A DNA stretch of 64,000 nucleotides. Source: Parapedobacter tibetensis (GTDB lineage: Bacteria > Bacteroidota > Bacteroidia > Sphingobacteriales > Sphingobacteriaceae). Below, piece by piece: positions 44,429 to 53,869 of the stretch. Location of the stretch: positions 124,514 through 188,513 of the forward strand of contig NZ_JAMXBE010000006.1 of NCBI RefSeq assembly GCF_024704835.1, written 5' to 3'. Under the pieces are notes generated by a model. It was not told the origin of the DNA, searched no databases, and was given only the letters and a program-made list of their open reading frames with translations. Position 1 is the first letter of the stretch. Every line of letters starts with the position of its first letter. Position numbers and translations under genes: made by a program.

Positions 44429-46706
44429 CGGATCGTATGGGCAACAGCGGGTAGCGAACACCATTGATCTCCTGACCACGGCGGAATATGTTCAGGTCAT
44501 CAACGGATTGATTGATGTCGGCGGCGGCCCCGAGTCCAACCGTATTGCGGACGCAGATGTGGTGGGTACGGATTGGCAGGCGGAGGTATTTGATAACGGG
44601 GCACCTATCCAAAACCACAGCCTCGCATTTAGCGGCGGAAACGAGCAAACCCGGTATTACTTGGCACTCAACGCATTTGACCAAGGGGGAATTCTGAGGA
44701 ACACCGCATTTAGCCGCTATGCCGCGAAGCTCAACATCAGTTCTCAGATCACCGACCGGCTGGAAGTGGGCACTGCTATTAATGTGAGTTATTCTCATGA
44801 CAAACAAGTACCGTCTGGTTTTGGGATCAACGCACAATCCGGCACGATGTACACGGCACTTAATTTCGATCCCACCTTACCCATCTATGACAGTGACGGA
44901 AACTACCAGCTATCATCGTTTCTGGATATGGATAATCCGATGTCGTTGGTCAACGAGGTGCTGGCTGCGTCCAATGCCTACCGTACGTTTGGCACGGCCT
45001 ACGCACAGTATAAAATCACCCCTTACCTTACCGCAAAGGTTAATGCCGGCGGTGACATCAACATGCGGCGACGGGATGTGTATGTGGGCCAGAAAACCCG
45101 GCGTGCTATGGCAGCAGGGGGTAGCGGATCCGTAATAAACGGCATGCAGGGCAACTACTTGCTGGAAGGGACGCTGACCTACGACCGTCGGTGGGATAGT
45201 CACTACCTTAATGTGATGGGCGGTGCCACCACACAACGTTTTGTATATTCATCATCCTTCCAAGACGCCGCCGGCTTTCCATCGGACGTCACCGGCTCGG
45301 ATAACCTGGGCCTGGGCGACCAAGAGACGTTTCGCATGGGAACCGGCCGGGCGGCCAATCGCCTCCTCTCGTATTTGGGGCGGGTAAACTACGAATTGAA
45401 CAATAAGTACCTAGTTACCGCGTCGTTAAGGGCCGATGGATCGTCGCGGTTTGGCATCAACAACCGATTCGGTTATTTTCCGTCTTTCGCGCTCGGCTGG
45501 AAGCTGATGGAAGAGGAGTTTATGCAGGAAATATCGGTATTTTCTGAGCTCAAACCGCGGCTCAGTTGGGGACAGACAGGCAATCAGGAAATCGGCAACT
45601 ATAGTGCGCTTACGACGTTTAGCGGCGGGCCGTCCGCGATTCTGGACGATCGGCTTAACGTAGGCACCCAGCCGGCGCGCTACTCCAATCCGGACCTGAA
45701 GTGGGAAACCACCGAACAACTGAACGCGGGGCTGGACTTTGGTCTCTTCAACGGGCGGCTATCGGGCAGTGTCGACTATTTTTCGAAGACGACGTTCGAT
45801 ATGCTGTTTGCGCTTCCCATACCCTCATCCACGGGTTATTCAACTCGGCTTTCCAATGTCGGAAGCATACGCAACCGAGGGTGGGAGTTTAGCCTGAACA
45901 GCAATAACCTGACCGGCAACCTGAAATGGAATACCCAGCTAAACCTGGCCACGCTGGCAAATGAGGTGCTTAATATCGGTCAGGACAACCCGATTATTTC
46001 CGGAAATGTGGGGCAGACGAGCGGTGTGTTTATCCTACGGCCGGGTAGTCCGCTATTTTCGTTTTATGGCTGGGAAATCGACGGAATCTGGCAGCAGGAT
46101 GATGATTTCTCCATAACGCGCGATGCAGTGGAACCTGGTGATATCAAATACCGAGATGTCAATGGCGATGGGACTGTGAATGGAGAGGACCGGGTCTTGT
46201 TGGGCAATGCGTTCCCGAAACTGACCTGGTCTGTGGGTAACCAGCTCTCCTACAAAGGGTTCAACCTGTCGATTTTTATAGACGGTGTGTCGGGTGTCAA
46301 AATGCTAAATAATAACCTGGTGGAATCGTATTTTCCCGTTAGTTTCCGGAGAAACCGATACGCCGAGCTTTACCTGAACCGATGGACGCCGGAAAACCCG
46401 TCAGATCGCTACCCATCGTTCGTCAATCCAGGTGGCCAAGGGGACAAGCGGGTGAATAGCTTTACCGTGGAGGATGCCTCTTACGTGCGAATCCGTAACG
46501 TTTCGCTGTCCTACCAGTTTTCGCCGAGGTGGAATTATCTGAAGAATCTTGGAGTAAGCTTGTCGGTCGAGAACCTGGCTACCTTTACGGATTATACCGG
46601 GTTTGACCCCTCGATCAATCCGAATGGCGGTGCCTTCAACCGCATCGATTACAATGCCTATCCGCTTGCACGGACATGGATGATCGGACTGACGGCTGAT
46701 TTTTAA
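44418..46706 (+). CDS. SusC-family transporter, C-terminal barrel part (frameshifted gene)
   Basis: The 762 residues in the second frame begin inside the plug/barrel junction (VSYSGSYGQQRVANTIDLLTTAEY) and run through the beta-barrel (FSRYAAKLNISSQI, YLGRVNYELNNKYLVTASLRADGSSRFG, PGDIKYRDVNGDGTVNGEDRVLLGN) to the terminal WMIGLTADF with a C-terminal Phe. It has no signal peptide, so it cannot act alone; it is the rest of the 43307 gene. The GTG at 44418 is only the first possible start in frame, not a believable one. No further stops or shifts were seen, so the break is recent or artificial. Confidence 0.88.
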   Translation: MSYSGSYGQQRVANTIDLLTTAEYVQVINGLIDVGGGPESNRIADADVVGTDWQAEVFDNGAPIQNHSLAFSGGNEQTRYYLALNAFDQGGILRNTAFSRYAAKLNISSQITDRLEVGTAINVSYSHDKQVPSGFGINAQSGTMYTALNFDPTLPIYDSDGNYQLSSFLDMDNPMSLVNEVLAASNAYRTFGTAYAQYKITPYLTAKVNAGGDINMRRRDVYVGQKTRRAMAAGGSGSVINGMQGNYLLEGTLTYDRRWDSHYLNVMGGATTQRFVYSSSFQDAAGFPSDVTGSDNLGLGDQETFRMGTGRAANRLLSYLGRVNYELNNKYLVTASLRADGSSRFGINNRFGYFPSFALGWKLMEEEFMQEISVFSELKPRLSWGQTGNQEIGNYSALTTFSGGPSAILDDRLNVGTQPARYSNPDLKWETTEQLNAGLDFGLFNGRLSGSVDYFSKTTFDMLFALPIPSSTGYSTRLSNVGSIRNRGWEFSLNSNNLTGNLKWNTQLNLATLANEVLNIGQDNPIISGNVGQTSGVFILRPGSPLFSFYGWEIDGIWQQDDDFSITRDAVEPGDIKYRDVNGDGTVNGEDRVLLGNAFPKLTWSVGNQLSYKGFNLSIFIDGVSGVKMLNNNLVESYFPVSFRRNRYAELYLNRWTPENPSDRYPSFVNPGGQGDKRVNSFTVEDASYVRIRNVSLSYQFSPRWNYLKNLGVSLSVENLATFTDYTGFDPSINPNGGAFNRIDYNAYPLARTWMIGLTADF

Positions 46707-46725
46707 CCCTTTTATCTGAAAAGTC

Positions 46726-48219
46726 ATGAATATAAATGATAACTTATTGACACACCGGTTTCGCTACCTGATGGGCATGCTGGCCTTGGTCTTCGGCATC
46801 GTTGGCTGTGAGAAATACTTGGATGAGCCGGTGTATTCCGAAATGGATCCGGAAACGTTGCTCGCTACCGAGGCCGGCGTGAACTCACTGCTCAATTCGA
46901 CATTCGCAGAGCTGTTTTTGAGCGGATGGGACGGGAAATCCCGGATGAATCTGGAAAATTGGTGTACAGACATCGAATGGGAAACGGGTGGAGGTGAAAA
47001 CCTGATTGCAACGCAGATGATCAATTTCACGTGGGACGCCTCGTTGCCCTGGTTCAATAATATCCTTTGGCTAAGACCTTATCGCGCCATCCGGAATGCC
47101 AACCTATTGTTGGAAAATATCGATCGGGGTGAGTACGATGCATCCAGAAAGGCAACTTATATGGCGGAAGCACGTTTTATGCGGGCTTTGGCCTATGCTA
47201 AATTGTATGGTTGGTTCGGCCCGGTGCCACTACGGACATCGAGCGATGATCCGCTGGAATTGGGTAAAGCTTCCGATGAAGAAATGCAAGCCTTTATCGA
47301 AAGTGAGTTACAGTCAGTGTCTGCCGGCTTGCCCTTGCCGGGCGAGGAAGCGAATTATGGCCGGCCAAATAGGGGAGCGGCATTGGCGACGCTATGCAAG
47401 TTTTACCTGAATACCAAACAATGGGAAAAAGTGGTGACAACGGCCGATGATATTATCGCGCTTGATAATTACCGGTTGTATTCCGAATACGAAAAGTTGT
47501 TCAGGGTCGAGAACGAACGGAATAGTGAGTTTATTCTTGTATTTCCCCAGTCGCCACAGGGCAACGGTAACGGCTACATCAATGGCGCTTTTCCTCCCGG
47601 TTTTCAACGGGATCCTGTGCTGGGTCTAGAATTTCGGAGTGGGTGGCAGAATTGGGCTGCGCAATACCGGTTATACGATAGCTTCTACAATTCGTTCAAA
47701 GCATCGGATGAGCGTAGAAAACTGATTATGACGGGCTACATTAATGGCGCAGGGCGGGAGATATCATTGCTAAACAACAACGATACCCGTTCCATCAAGT
47801 ACTGGCCGGATCCGGATGCCATCGTGAACGAACATGGTAACGATCTTCCGGAAATCCGTTTCGCAGATATCCTGTTGGCCAAGTCGGAAGCACTTGCTGA
47901 GCTGAATTGGCCGAGCCAGGAAGCAGTCGATTTGGTAAACCAGGTAAGAGAACGCGCGGGCCTTGTAGGGGATGATGCCGTTTCGCTGGCTGATTTTTCC
48001 AGTTTACAAGCATTCCGCGACCACATGCTCAACGAGCGAGCGTGGGAGTTTTACAACGAGGTAGGCATACGCCGAGAGGACCTTATCCGATTTGGTAAAT
48101 TTGTGTCGTCGGCCCATGGACGTGGAAAAACCAACGCACGCGAAACGCATGTGCTATTTCCTATACCGCAGGCGGCCATGGATGCTGATCCATCGCTGGA
48201 ACAAAATGACGGGTATTGA
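46726..48219 (+). CDS. SusD/RagB-family surface glycan-binding lipoprotein
   Basis: The protein has 497 residues with an SpII signal (LALVFGIVGC, then EKYLDEPVYSEMDPETLLATEAG), a SusD helical core (AEARFMRALAYAKLYGWFGPVPL) and C-terminal RFADILLAKSEALAELN, LVNQVRERAGL and NERAWEFYNEVGIRREDLIRFG. It partners the frameshifted SusC encoded 19 bp upstream. A small ATAGCG/CGCTAT hairpin follows at 48227-48250. Confidence 0.94.
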   Translation: MNINDNLLTHRFRYLMGMLALVFGIVGCEKYLDEPVYSEMDPETLLATEAGVNSLLNSTFAELFLSGWDGKSRMNLENWCTDIEWETGGGENLIATQMINFTWDASLPWFNNILWLRPYRAIRNANLLLENIDRGEYDASRKATYMAEARFMRALAYAKLYGWFGPVPLRTSSDDPLELGKASDEEMQAFIESELQSVSAGLPLPGEEANYGRPNRGAALATLCKFYLNTKQWEKVVTTADDIIALDNYRLYSEYEKLFRVENERNSEFILVFPQSPQGNGNGYINGAFPPGFQRDPVLGLEFRSGWQNWAAQYRLYDSFYNSFKASDERRKLIMTGYINGAGREISLLNNNDTRSIKYWPDPDAIVNEHGNDLPEIRFADILLAKSEALAELNWPSQEAVDLVNQVRERAGLVGDDAVSLADFSSLQAFRDHMLNERAWEFYNEVGIRREDLIRFGKFVSSAHGRGKTNARETHVLFPIPQAAMDADPSLEQNDGY

Positions 48220-48300
48220 ATGTTAAATAGCGTTGAAATATTTCCGCTATAAATAAATCTCAATGGCAGAGGAGATATCTAAGTTTGGATACGAAATACA

Positions 48301-49857
48301 ATGAGCATGAACGTAATGAACATTAAAATGATGAATGCAGGGTATGCGAAGCTGACCGCATTATGTGTGGTTGGTGCGCTATTGGCGAATGCTTCCTGCA
48401 CCACGGCGAACAAGCCGGATAAGCCCAACGTGTTGTTAATCCTTGTGGACGACCTGCGCCCCGCGATCGGTGCCTACGGAGACTCTGTGGCTATTACCCC
48501 AAATATCGATAAGCTGGCCGCAAACGGATTCCGGTTTGAGCAGGCCTATTCCAATCAAGCGGTGTGTGGCCCGTCTCGATACAATCTGTTACTGGGTAGC
48601 CGTTCCACATCTTCGGGAATCTATAATTTTGGAAGCGATTTCCGCGATCCTTATCCCGATGCCGTGACCCTGCCCCAATATTTCAAACAGCATGGCTACC
48701 ACACAGAGTCCATGGGTAAGGTGTTCCACATCGGGCATAATACGTATAACGATACGGCATCGTGGAGCGTGCCGCACCACAAGGAACTGGTGATTGAGTA
48801 CGTCGATTCTACCAGTAAAAAAGAGGGTTTTACGCGCGAAGAGGCGCTGTTTTCCAATATGGAGTGGGGATATGCCCGGTCGCTTCCGAGGGGATTGGCT
48901 TGGGAAGCGCCAGACGTCGCGGACGATGCGTACGCGGATGGCCGTGTCGCGCAACGGGCAGTCGACCGGCTGCGTGACTTAAAATCGCAACCCGACCAGC
49001 CGTTTTTCCTCGCCGTGGGATTCGCCCGGCCGCACCTTCCGTTTTCGGTGCCCAAAAAGTACTGGGACATGTATGACGAAGACGCACTTCCGTTGCCGCA
49101 GCACACCATGCGGCCAGCAGGTGCCCCGGCATATGCGGTGAAATATGGCGATGAAATCGACCAGTATGTTCCGATTCCTACAAAGGTTACCGAGGAACCT
49201 TTTCCGGATAGCCTCACCCGCAAATTGACACATGGGTACTACGCAGGGGTGAGCTACGTGGATGTGCAGATTGGCAAGGTATTGGACGAGCTGACAGCGC
49301 TTGGCCTCGATGAGAACACGATCGTGGTGCTTTGGGGCGACCATGGCTACTTGCTTGGCGATATGGGCATGTGGACCAAACACGTCAACTATGAACTGGC
49401 AAACTGCATACCGTTGATCATCTCGGCACCCGGTGTCGGCAAGGTTGGTTCCCATTCCTCCCAACTTGCCGAAACGGTTGATGTTTTCCCCACATTGGTG
49501 GAGCTGGCCGGCTTACCCAGTCCGGATGTGCAGCAGCCGTTTGATGGCCTAAGCATGGTGCCGGTACTCCGAAACCCGGAAAGGCATATTCGTGACTATG
49601 CATACCACAGTTTTCCGCGCGGAGGTCGGTTGGGACGAGCCATCCGCACCGACCGCTATCGGTTAGTGGAGTGGAAAAAAATCGGCGAACCAGCCGAGGC
49701 CGCTGAATTTGAGTTGTACGATTATCAGCATGGGTCAGCCGAGATGAAAAATATCGCCAATGAAAAGCCGGAGATATTAGCGGAGCTTAGGGCTATTTTG
49801 GCCCAGCACCCTGACCCTATGCCTTCGCGTCCACCAAGTAAACAACGCAATAATTAA
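48301..49857 (+). CDS. Cys-type sulfatase (iduronate-2-sulfatase-like), lipoprotein
   Basis: The protein has 518 residues with an N-terminal SpII-like signal (LLANASC, Cys33). Features: VLLILVDDLRP metal ligands, the formylglycine signature CGPSR within QAVCGPSRYNLLLGSRS (Cys89), GKVFHIGHN, FARPHLPF and WGDHGYLLGDMGMWTKH. These motifs match the iduronate-2-sulfatase-like branch. It needs an external maturase. It is probably membrane-anchored and desulfates the glycan handled by this PUL. A TAAGTTTG sequence at 48280-48287 could be a weak -7 box of its own promoter. Confidence 0.93.
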   Translation: MSMNVMNIKMMNAGYAKLTALCVVGALLANASCTTANKPDKPNVLLILVDDLRPAIGAYGDSVAITPNIDKLAANGFRFEQAYSNQAVCGPSRYNLLLGSRSTSSGIYNFGSDFRDPYPDAVTLPQYFKQHGYHTESMGKVFHIGHNTYNDTASWSVPHHKELVIEYVDSTSKKEGFTREEALFSNMEWGYARSLPRGLAWEAPDVADDAYADGRVAQRAVDRLRDLKSQPDQPFFLAVGFARPHLPFSVPKKYWDMYDEDALPLPQHTMRPAGAPAYAVKYGDEIDQYVPIPTKVTEEPFPDSLTRKLTHGYYAGVSYVDVQIGKVLDELTALGLDENTIVVLWGDHGYLLGDMGMWTKHVNYELANCIPLIISAPGVGKVGSHSSQLAETVDVFPTLVELAGLPSPDVQQPFDGLSMVPVLRNPERHIRDYAYHSFPRGGRLGRAIRTDRYRLVEWKKIGEPAEAAEFELYDYQHGSAEMKNIANEKPEILAELRAILAQHPDPMPSRPPSKQRNN

Positions 49858-49896
49858 TAATAAATCGTATATAGCATACCAGATAAATTTTAAAGA

Positions 49897-52050
49897 ATGA
49901 GGACAAAACACGTTATCGGTTTTACATGCTTAATGATTGCAGCAGGGTCGCTACAAGCGCAAAAACCACTCACCCAATATGTAAATCCTTTTTTGGGTAC
50001 AGCCCCATTAACGGATAGCGTTGATGTCGGTTATCGACCGCCCGAAGGTTGGCGGGTTTGGGCCGGACTTACCTTTCCGGGCGCGGCATTGCCCAATGCC
50101 ATGGTGCAACTCAGCCCCATCACCGAATGGCGCAGCGGTGCCGGATATGAATATGAAGATGAAGCAATCTTGGCTTTTACCCACACGAACAAAGGACATT
50201 GGAACCTGTGCCATATTCCGTTTCTACCGGTTACGGGTACGATTGCCGCTGATGATTTCGCCTCGCGTTTTAGTCATGAAAACGAGTCGGCCCAGCCGGG
50301 CTATTATCAAGTATTTTTAGAACGGTATGGAATCAACGCTGAGCTAACGACCACGCTGCGCTGCGGTTACCACAAGTACACGTTCCCCGAAGGCCAGGAG
50401 AAAAAGCTGGTGGTCAACCTTGCCGTTTCCAACGAAAGGGTGACCGACTGGGAAATTAACCGGGATGGGTCATATGGATTCAGTGGTCGACAGCAAACCG
50501 GTGGTAATGTCTATTTCTATGCAGAAGCTAACCACCAGGTTGAGCGTATCGATTCCCTGAAAGCTGGGCGCCGGGAAATTTCGGTAGTCCACTTCGCCGA
50601 TGGCCCACAGCCCCTTGAAATCAAGGTGGGTCTGTCCTTTGTGAGCATCGAGAACGCCAAGGAGAACTTGCAGGCGGAACTTGGGCGGAAACAGTTTGAA
50701 CAGGTCAAAGGCGAGGCTTCGGGCATCTGGGAAGGGTTGTTGTCAAAAATCGAGGTTGCTGGCGGCACCGACAAACAGCAGATGCTGTTCTATTCGTCGT
50801 TGTACCGTTCGTTCCTGTGGCCGGCACTGCGTAGCGATGTCAACGGTGAATTCACAGATGGGCGCGGAGAGGTCGTAAACAAGGGTTTTCGTTATTATAC
50901 CGATCCATCCTTGTGGGATACCTACCGGGATAAACTGGTGCTGCTCGGGTTATTGTCGCCGGATGTGACCAATGATGTCATCCAATCGATGATCGACCGG
51001 GGCGAAAAGAAGGGTTTCATGCCCACGTTCTTTCATGGCGATCATGCAGCGCCTTTTATCACTGGGTCTTACCTGCGGGGTATCCGGGGGTACGATGTGC
51101 AACGGGCCTACCAATTGCTCATGAACAACGCGACCAAGGAAGGTGGAATACGCCCGTACATCACGGAGTATATAGAAAAGGGCTACATCTCTACCCCGAC
51201 TGTTGAAACACCACATGTGGAAACCAAGGCCAAGGCTGGAGTAACGAAGACGCTTGAATATGCATACGATGATTATTCGCTTGCCTTACTGGCCAAAGCC
51301 CTGAACAAGGAGGATGATTACCAAATGCTCATGCAGCGCACAAGCAATTACAAAAATATGTTCGATAAATCGACCGGCTTGATGCGGGGACGTCTGGAAA
51401 ACGGGGACTGGGTGGCAAATTTCAACCCGCAATATCCCTACTACGAATACATGTACCGTGAGGCCAATGCATGGCAATCGTCTTTTTTTGCACCGCATGA
51501 TACGGAAGGGTTAATCGGTTTATATGAAAGCGAAGCTGCCTTCGAGGCCAAGCTTGATTCGCTGTTTTCCATCCCATGGAATGGGAATCACATCGCCCGT
51601 AATGTTTCATCGTTTATCGGGCAGTATTGCCACGGCAACCAGCCCGACCACAGCTTCCCGTTTTTATATCATTTTGTAGGCAAGCAGGAGAAATCACAGG
51701 TATTACTAGACAGCATTATGAACCATTTCTACGGAATGGGCGAGCACGGCCTTGCCCTTTGCGGGATGGACGATGCCGGGGAAATGTCTTCGTGGTATGT
51801 TTTTGCCGCGATAGGATTTTATACCTATTCGCCTGCCGATCCGGAATACCTCATTTCTGTGCCACTTTTTGATCGGGTTAAACTCAAGTTGGACGAGCAT
51901 ACCACGGTTACGGTGCGCAAGGAAGGGGGCGGACAAAAGATCAATAAGGTGACGTATGGTAATAAGCCGATAGGAGGCTACGTTATTTCACATGACGAAT
52001 TGCAAAAAGGAAAGGAATTAGTCATCACAACGTTTTCCCATCGGGATTGA
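49897..52050 (+). CDS. GH92-family glycosidase (alpha-mannosidase-like), secreted
   Basis: The protein has 717 residues with a signal peptide (about 1-22, LQAQK). It has an N-terminal beta-sandwich (PFLGTAPLTDSVDVGYRP, LTFPGAALPNAMVQLSP, AGYEYEDEAILAFTHTNKGH) and a C-terminal alpha/alpha barrel with KGFMPTFFHGD, Glu522 in YREANAWQSSFF (the catalytic acid position of the family) and the Asp pair in GMDDAGEMSSWYVF. The common GNEPxH motif reads GNQPDH (581-585), so an acidic substrate-contact residue is replaced. GH92 enzymes are Ca-dependent inverting alpha-mannosidases; with the sulfatase upstream, the substrate here may be a modified mannoside or another sugar. Confidence 0.85.
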   Translation: MRTKHVIGFTCLMIAAGSLQAQKPLTQYVNPFLGTAPLTDSVDVGYRPPEGWRVWAGLTFPGAALPNAMVQLSPITEWRSGAGYEYEDEAILAFTHTNKGHWNLCHIPFLPVTGTIAADDFASRFSHENESAQPGYYQVFLERYGINAELTTTLRCGYHKYTFPEGQEKKLVVNLAVSNERVTDWEINRDGSYGFSGRQQTGGNVYFYAEANHQVERIDSLKAGRREISVVHFADGPQPLEIKVGLSFVSIENAKENLQAELGRKQFEQVKGEASGIWEGLLSKIEVAGGTDKQQMLFYSSLYRSFLWPALRSDVNGEFTDGRGEVVNKGFRYYTDPSLWDTYRDKLVLLGLLSPDVTNDVIQSMIDRGEKKGFMPTFFHGDHAAPFITGSYLRGIRGYDVQRAYQLLMNNATKEGGIRPYITEYIEKGYISTPTVETPHVETKAKAGVTKTLEYAYDDYSLALLAKALNKEDDYQMLMQRTSNYKNMFDKSTGLMRGRLENGDWVANFNPQYPYYEYMYREANAWQSSFFAPHDTEGLIGLYESEAAFEAKLDSLFSIPWNGNHIARNVSSFIGQYCHGNQPDHSFPFLYHFVGKQEKSQVLLDSIMNHFYGMGEHGLALCGMDDAGEMSSWYVFAAIGFYTYSPADPEYLISVPLFDRVKLKLDEHTTVTVRKEGGGQKINKVTYGNKPIGGYVISHDELQKGKELVITTFSHRD

Positions 52051-52087
52051 CTACCTTAGCATCACCGAATTAAAAGAAATATGACGC

Positions 52088-52936
52088 ATGATAAACGCGA
52101 ATATTAGCTACAAGTTTTTTTGTATGTTGCTGATGGGTTGCTGGCTTACCTGTTTTGTCCTCACGGCGGATGCGCAGCAAACGACAAATCCCATCACCTA
52201 CCAAACGGAGGAAAATATCAATTACAGGCCAGGAACCACAGGTGACCCCTATGTCATCGAACGCTGCGTATTGGATGTGTATCATCCTGAAAATGTAAAG
52301 GATTACCCTACGGTGGTCTGGTTTCATGGCGGAGGATTAACGGGGGGAGAGAAATCCATCCCGAACGAGTTGAAAGGTAAGGGAATTGCCGTTGTCGCCG
52401 TCAATTATCGGCTCAGTCCAAAAGCCAAAACACCGGCGTGTATCGATGATGCCGCTGCAGCCATTGCCTGGGTATTTAAGCATATCGGCAAATATGGCGG
52501 TGATCCCAGTAAAATATATGCTGCGGGCCATTCCGCTGGCGGCTATTTGGTAGCCATGGTCGGCTTGGACAAATCGTGGCTCCAACAGTACGATGCAGAC
52601 GCAGATGCGTTGGCCGGCATCATTGACTTCAGTGGGCATGCCATCACACACATGACGGTCCGTGCCGAACGTGGGATTAAGGATACACAACCCATTGTGG
52701 ATGAATATGCACCATTGTATCATATACGACCCGATGCACCGTTATTGGTGCTCGTATCGGGCGATCGTGAATTGGAAATGCTTGGCAGGTATGAGGAAAA
52801 CGCCTATTTTTATCGGATGATGAAATTGGTGGGCCATCAGCATACATTCCTCTATGAACTGGACGGTTTTGACCACGGTGCCATGGCTAGCCCCGGATTC
52901 CATATCCTCCTGCATCACGTTACTGCATCAACATGA
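52088..52936 (+). CDS. Alpha/beta-hydrolase, HSL-type carbohydrate esterase candidate, secreted
   Basis: The protein has 282 residues with an N-terminal signal (about 8-29, ending near ADAQ). It has the oxyanion motif HGGG (80-83), nucleophile Ser149 in GHSAGG, Asp226 in LVSGDRE and His263 in GFDHG, so a complete catalytic triad. It probably removes acetyl or other ester groups from the glycan or its oligosaccharides in the periplasm. It lies 37 bp after the GH92 gene and is the last gene of the sigma-controlled PUL. Confidence 0.88.
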   Translation: MINANISYKFFCMLLMGCWLTCFVLTADAQQTTNPITYQTEENINYRPGTTGDPYVIERCVLDVYHPENVKDYPTVVWFHGGGLTGGEKSIPNELKGKGIAVVAVNYRLSPKAKTPACIDDAAAAIAWVFKHIGKYGGDPSKIYAAGHSAGGYLVAMVGLDKSWLQQYDADADALAGIIDFSGHAITHMTVRAERGIKDTQPIVDEYAPLYHIRPDAPLLVLVSGDRELEMLGRYEENAYFYRMMKLVGHQHTFLYELDGFDHGAMASPGFHILLHHVTAST

Positions 52937-53024
52937 TAAATCTCAATTCCATGAAGCTGAACTCCCCTTTTGCAATGCTCGTTATGTTTACGTAACATTA
53001 CGTGAAAGGCATTTGCTTTTTCAT

Positions 53025-53108
53025 AGATATGGTATACGTTTTCACAGACACGGCATGCTTCCTAGTAGACACGGTATGCTTCCTCATAGACACGGTATAC
53101 TTATTCGG
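53025..53108. repeat. Four-copy 21-bp tandem repeat
   Basis: Units start at 53025, 53046, 53067 and 53088. Each begins AGAyAyGGyATrC, for example AGACACGGTATGCTTCCTCAT minus its last bases. The core hexamers are GTATAC, GCATGC, GTATGC and GTATAC, so three of the four stay palindromic while differing in sequence. Copies diverge most in the last 8 bases. There are no spacers, so it is not a CRISPR. In one frame it would read as a 7-residue repeat (HRHGMLP), but no start codon supports translation. Confidence 0.8.
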
Positions 53109-53509
53109 CGGCACAACAAATCCACTACGCAAACCGATATGCAATCTGTTAAAACGCTTCTATTGATGCGTGGATGGCGTTTTATTATATACCGAAGAAG
53201 GATGAGTTCGGGAGAAGCCTAAACTGGTTCATGCGGAATTGGTCAACCGCAATGCGCTCCCGGCCTACAATGACGCGCGCCCAGCCTGCCGCGATGTACA
53301 CATAGCATGTCGTTGCACGTAGTTAATATGTTGCTGTACGCAGATGATTTTCTTAATATTGAAACTTATTATCTTTTTGATTAACTGTGTTTTGGCACCC
53401 ATTTACCCGGCTTACTGTTAAGTAGGAGTGAGGTGCTTTTCCGTGGCGATTATACCGTTTTGCTGTGGCCAGGGAGCTGTACGTACTCGAGTGTTATTCC
53501 GTCGGACCG

Positions 53510-53542
53510 ACAATATTATTGTTGTAAGAAATATAATATTGT
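53510..53542. repeat. 10-bp inverted repeat in AT-rich spacer
   Basis: ACAATATTAT (53510-53519) and ATAATATTGT (53533-53542) are perfect inverted arms around a 13-nt loop. It could be a terminator-like hairpin, a protein-binding site or the trace of a mobile element; nothing nearby decides. Confidence 0.45.
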
Positions 53543-53836
53543 TATCAGGTAACTTTATTTTGTTATTCGGCGTCTGCGGATTGTTTTGGGTCACACCATT
53601 AATGCTGTGAAGCGGCTAGATAAGGTTTTTCATCGCCATGGTACCATCTTCATCGGGAATTAGGTTGATTTTAATTGAAAGTGTGTCGCCTTAATAGGTA
53701 ATTATATTTCTTATAACAAATGTTACGTAGCATCCAGTCGGAACCATATGCTTTTGGCAAGAAAGTGGCCGGGTAGCCAGCCGGAGTATTTAGGGGCATG
53801 GATCCTTTGGATACGTTGGAAATCAACCGGAATGGG

Positions 53837-53869
53837 TTGCCCGAAAAACAATCCTGATCCCTATATTTG
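53837..53869 (+). promoter_or_regulatory. Candidate Bacteroidota promoter for the Fn3-like gene
   Basis: The -7 box TATATTTG (53862-53869) matches TAnnTTTG exactly; a TTG at 53837-53839 lies 25 bp upstream, slightly wide of the usual spacing. The start of translation at 53949 would leave a leader of about 75 nt. Confidence 0.5.

Noticed and set aside
53025-53108. CRISPR-like array
   Set aside because: Units are directly adjacent 21-bp copies with no unique spacers, and there are no cas genes.
52854-53222. 122-codon ORF running out of the esterase gene
   Set aside because: Its first third is the esterase gene in another frame, and the rest is the 21-bp repeat with no sensible start.
53428-53610. 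60-codon hydrophobic ORF
   Set aside because: It has no promoter, no family-like motif and an ORF length expected by chance; it spans the 10-bp inverted repeat.
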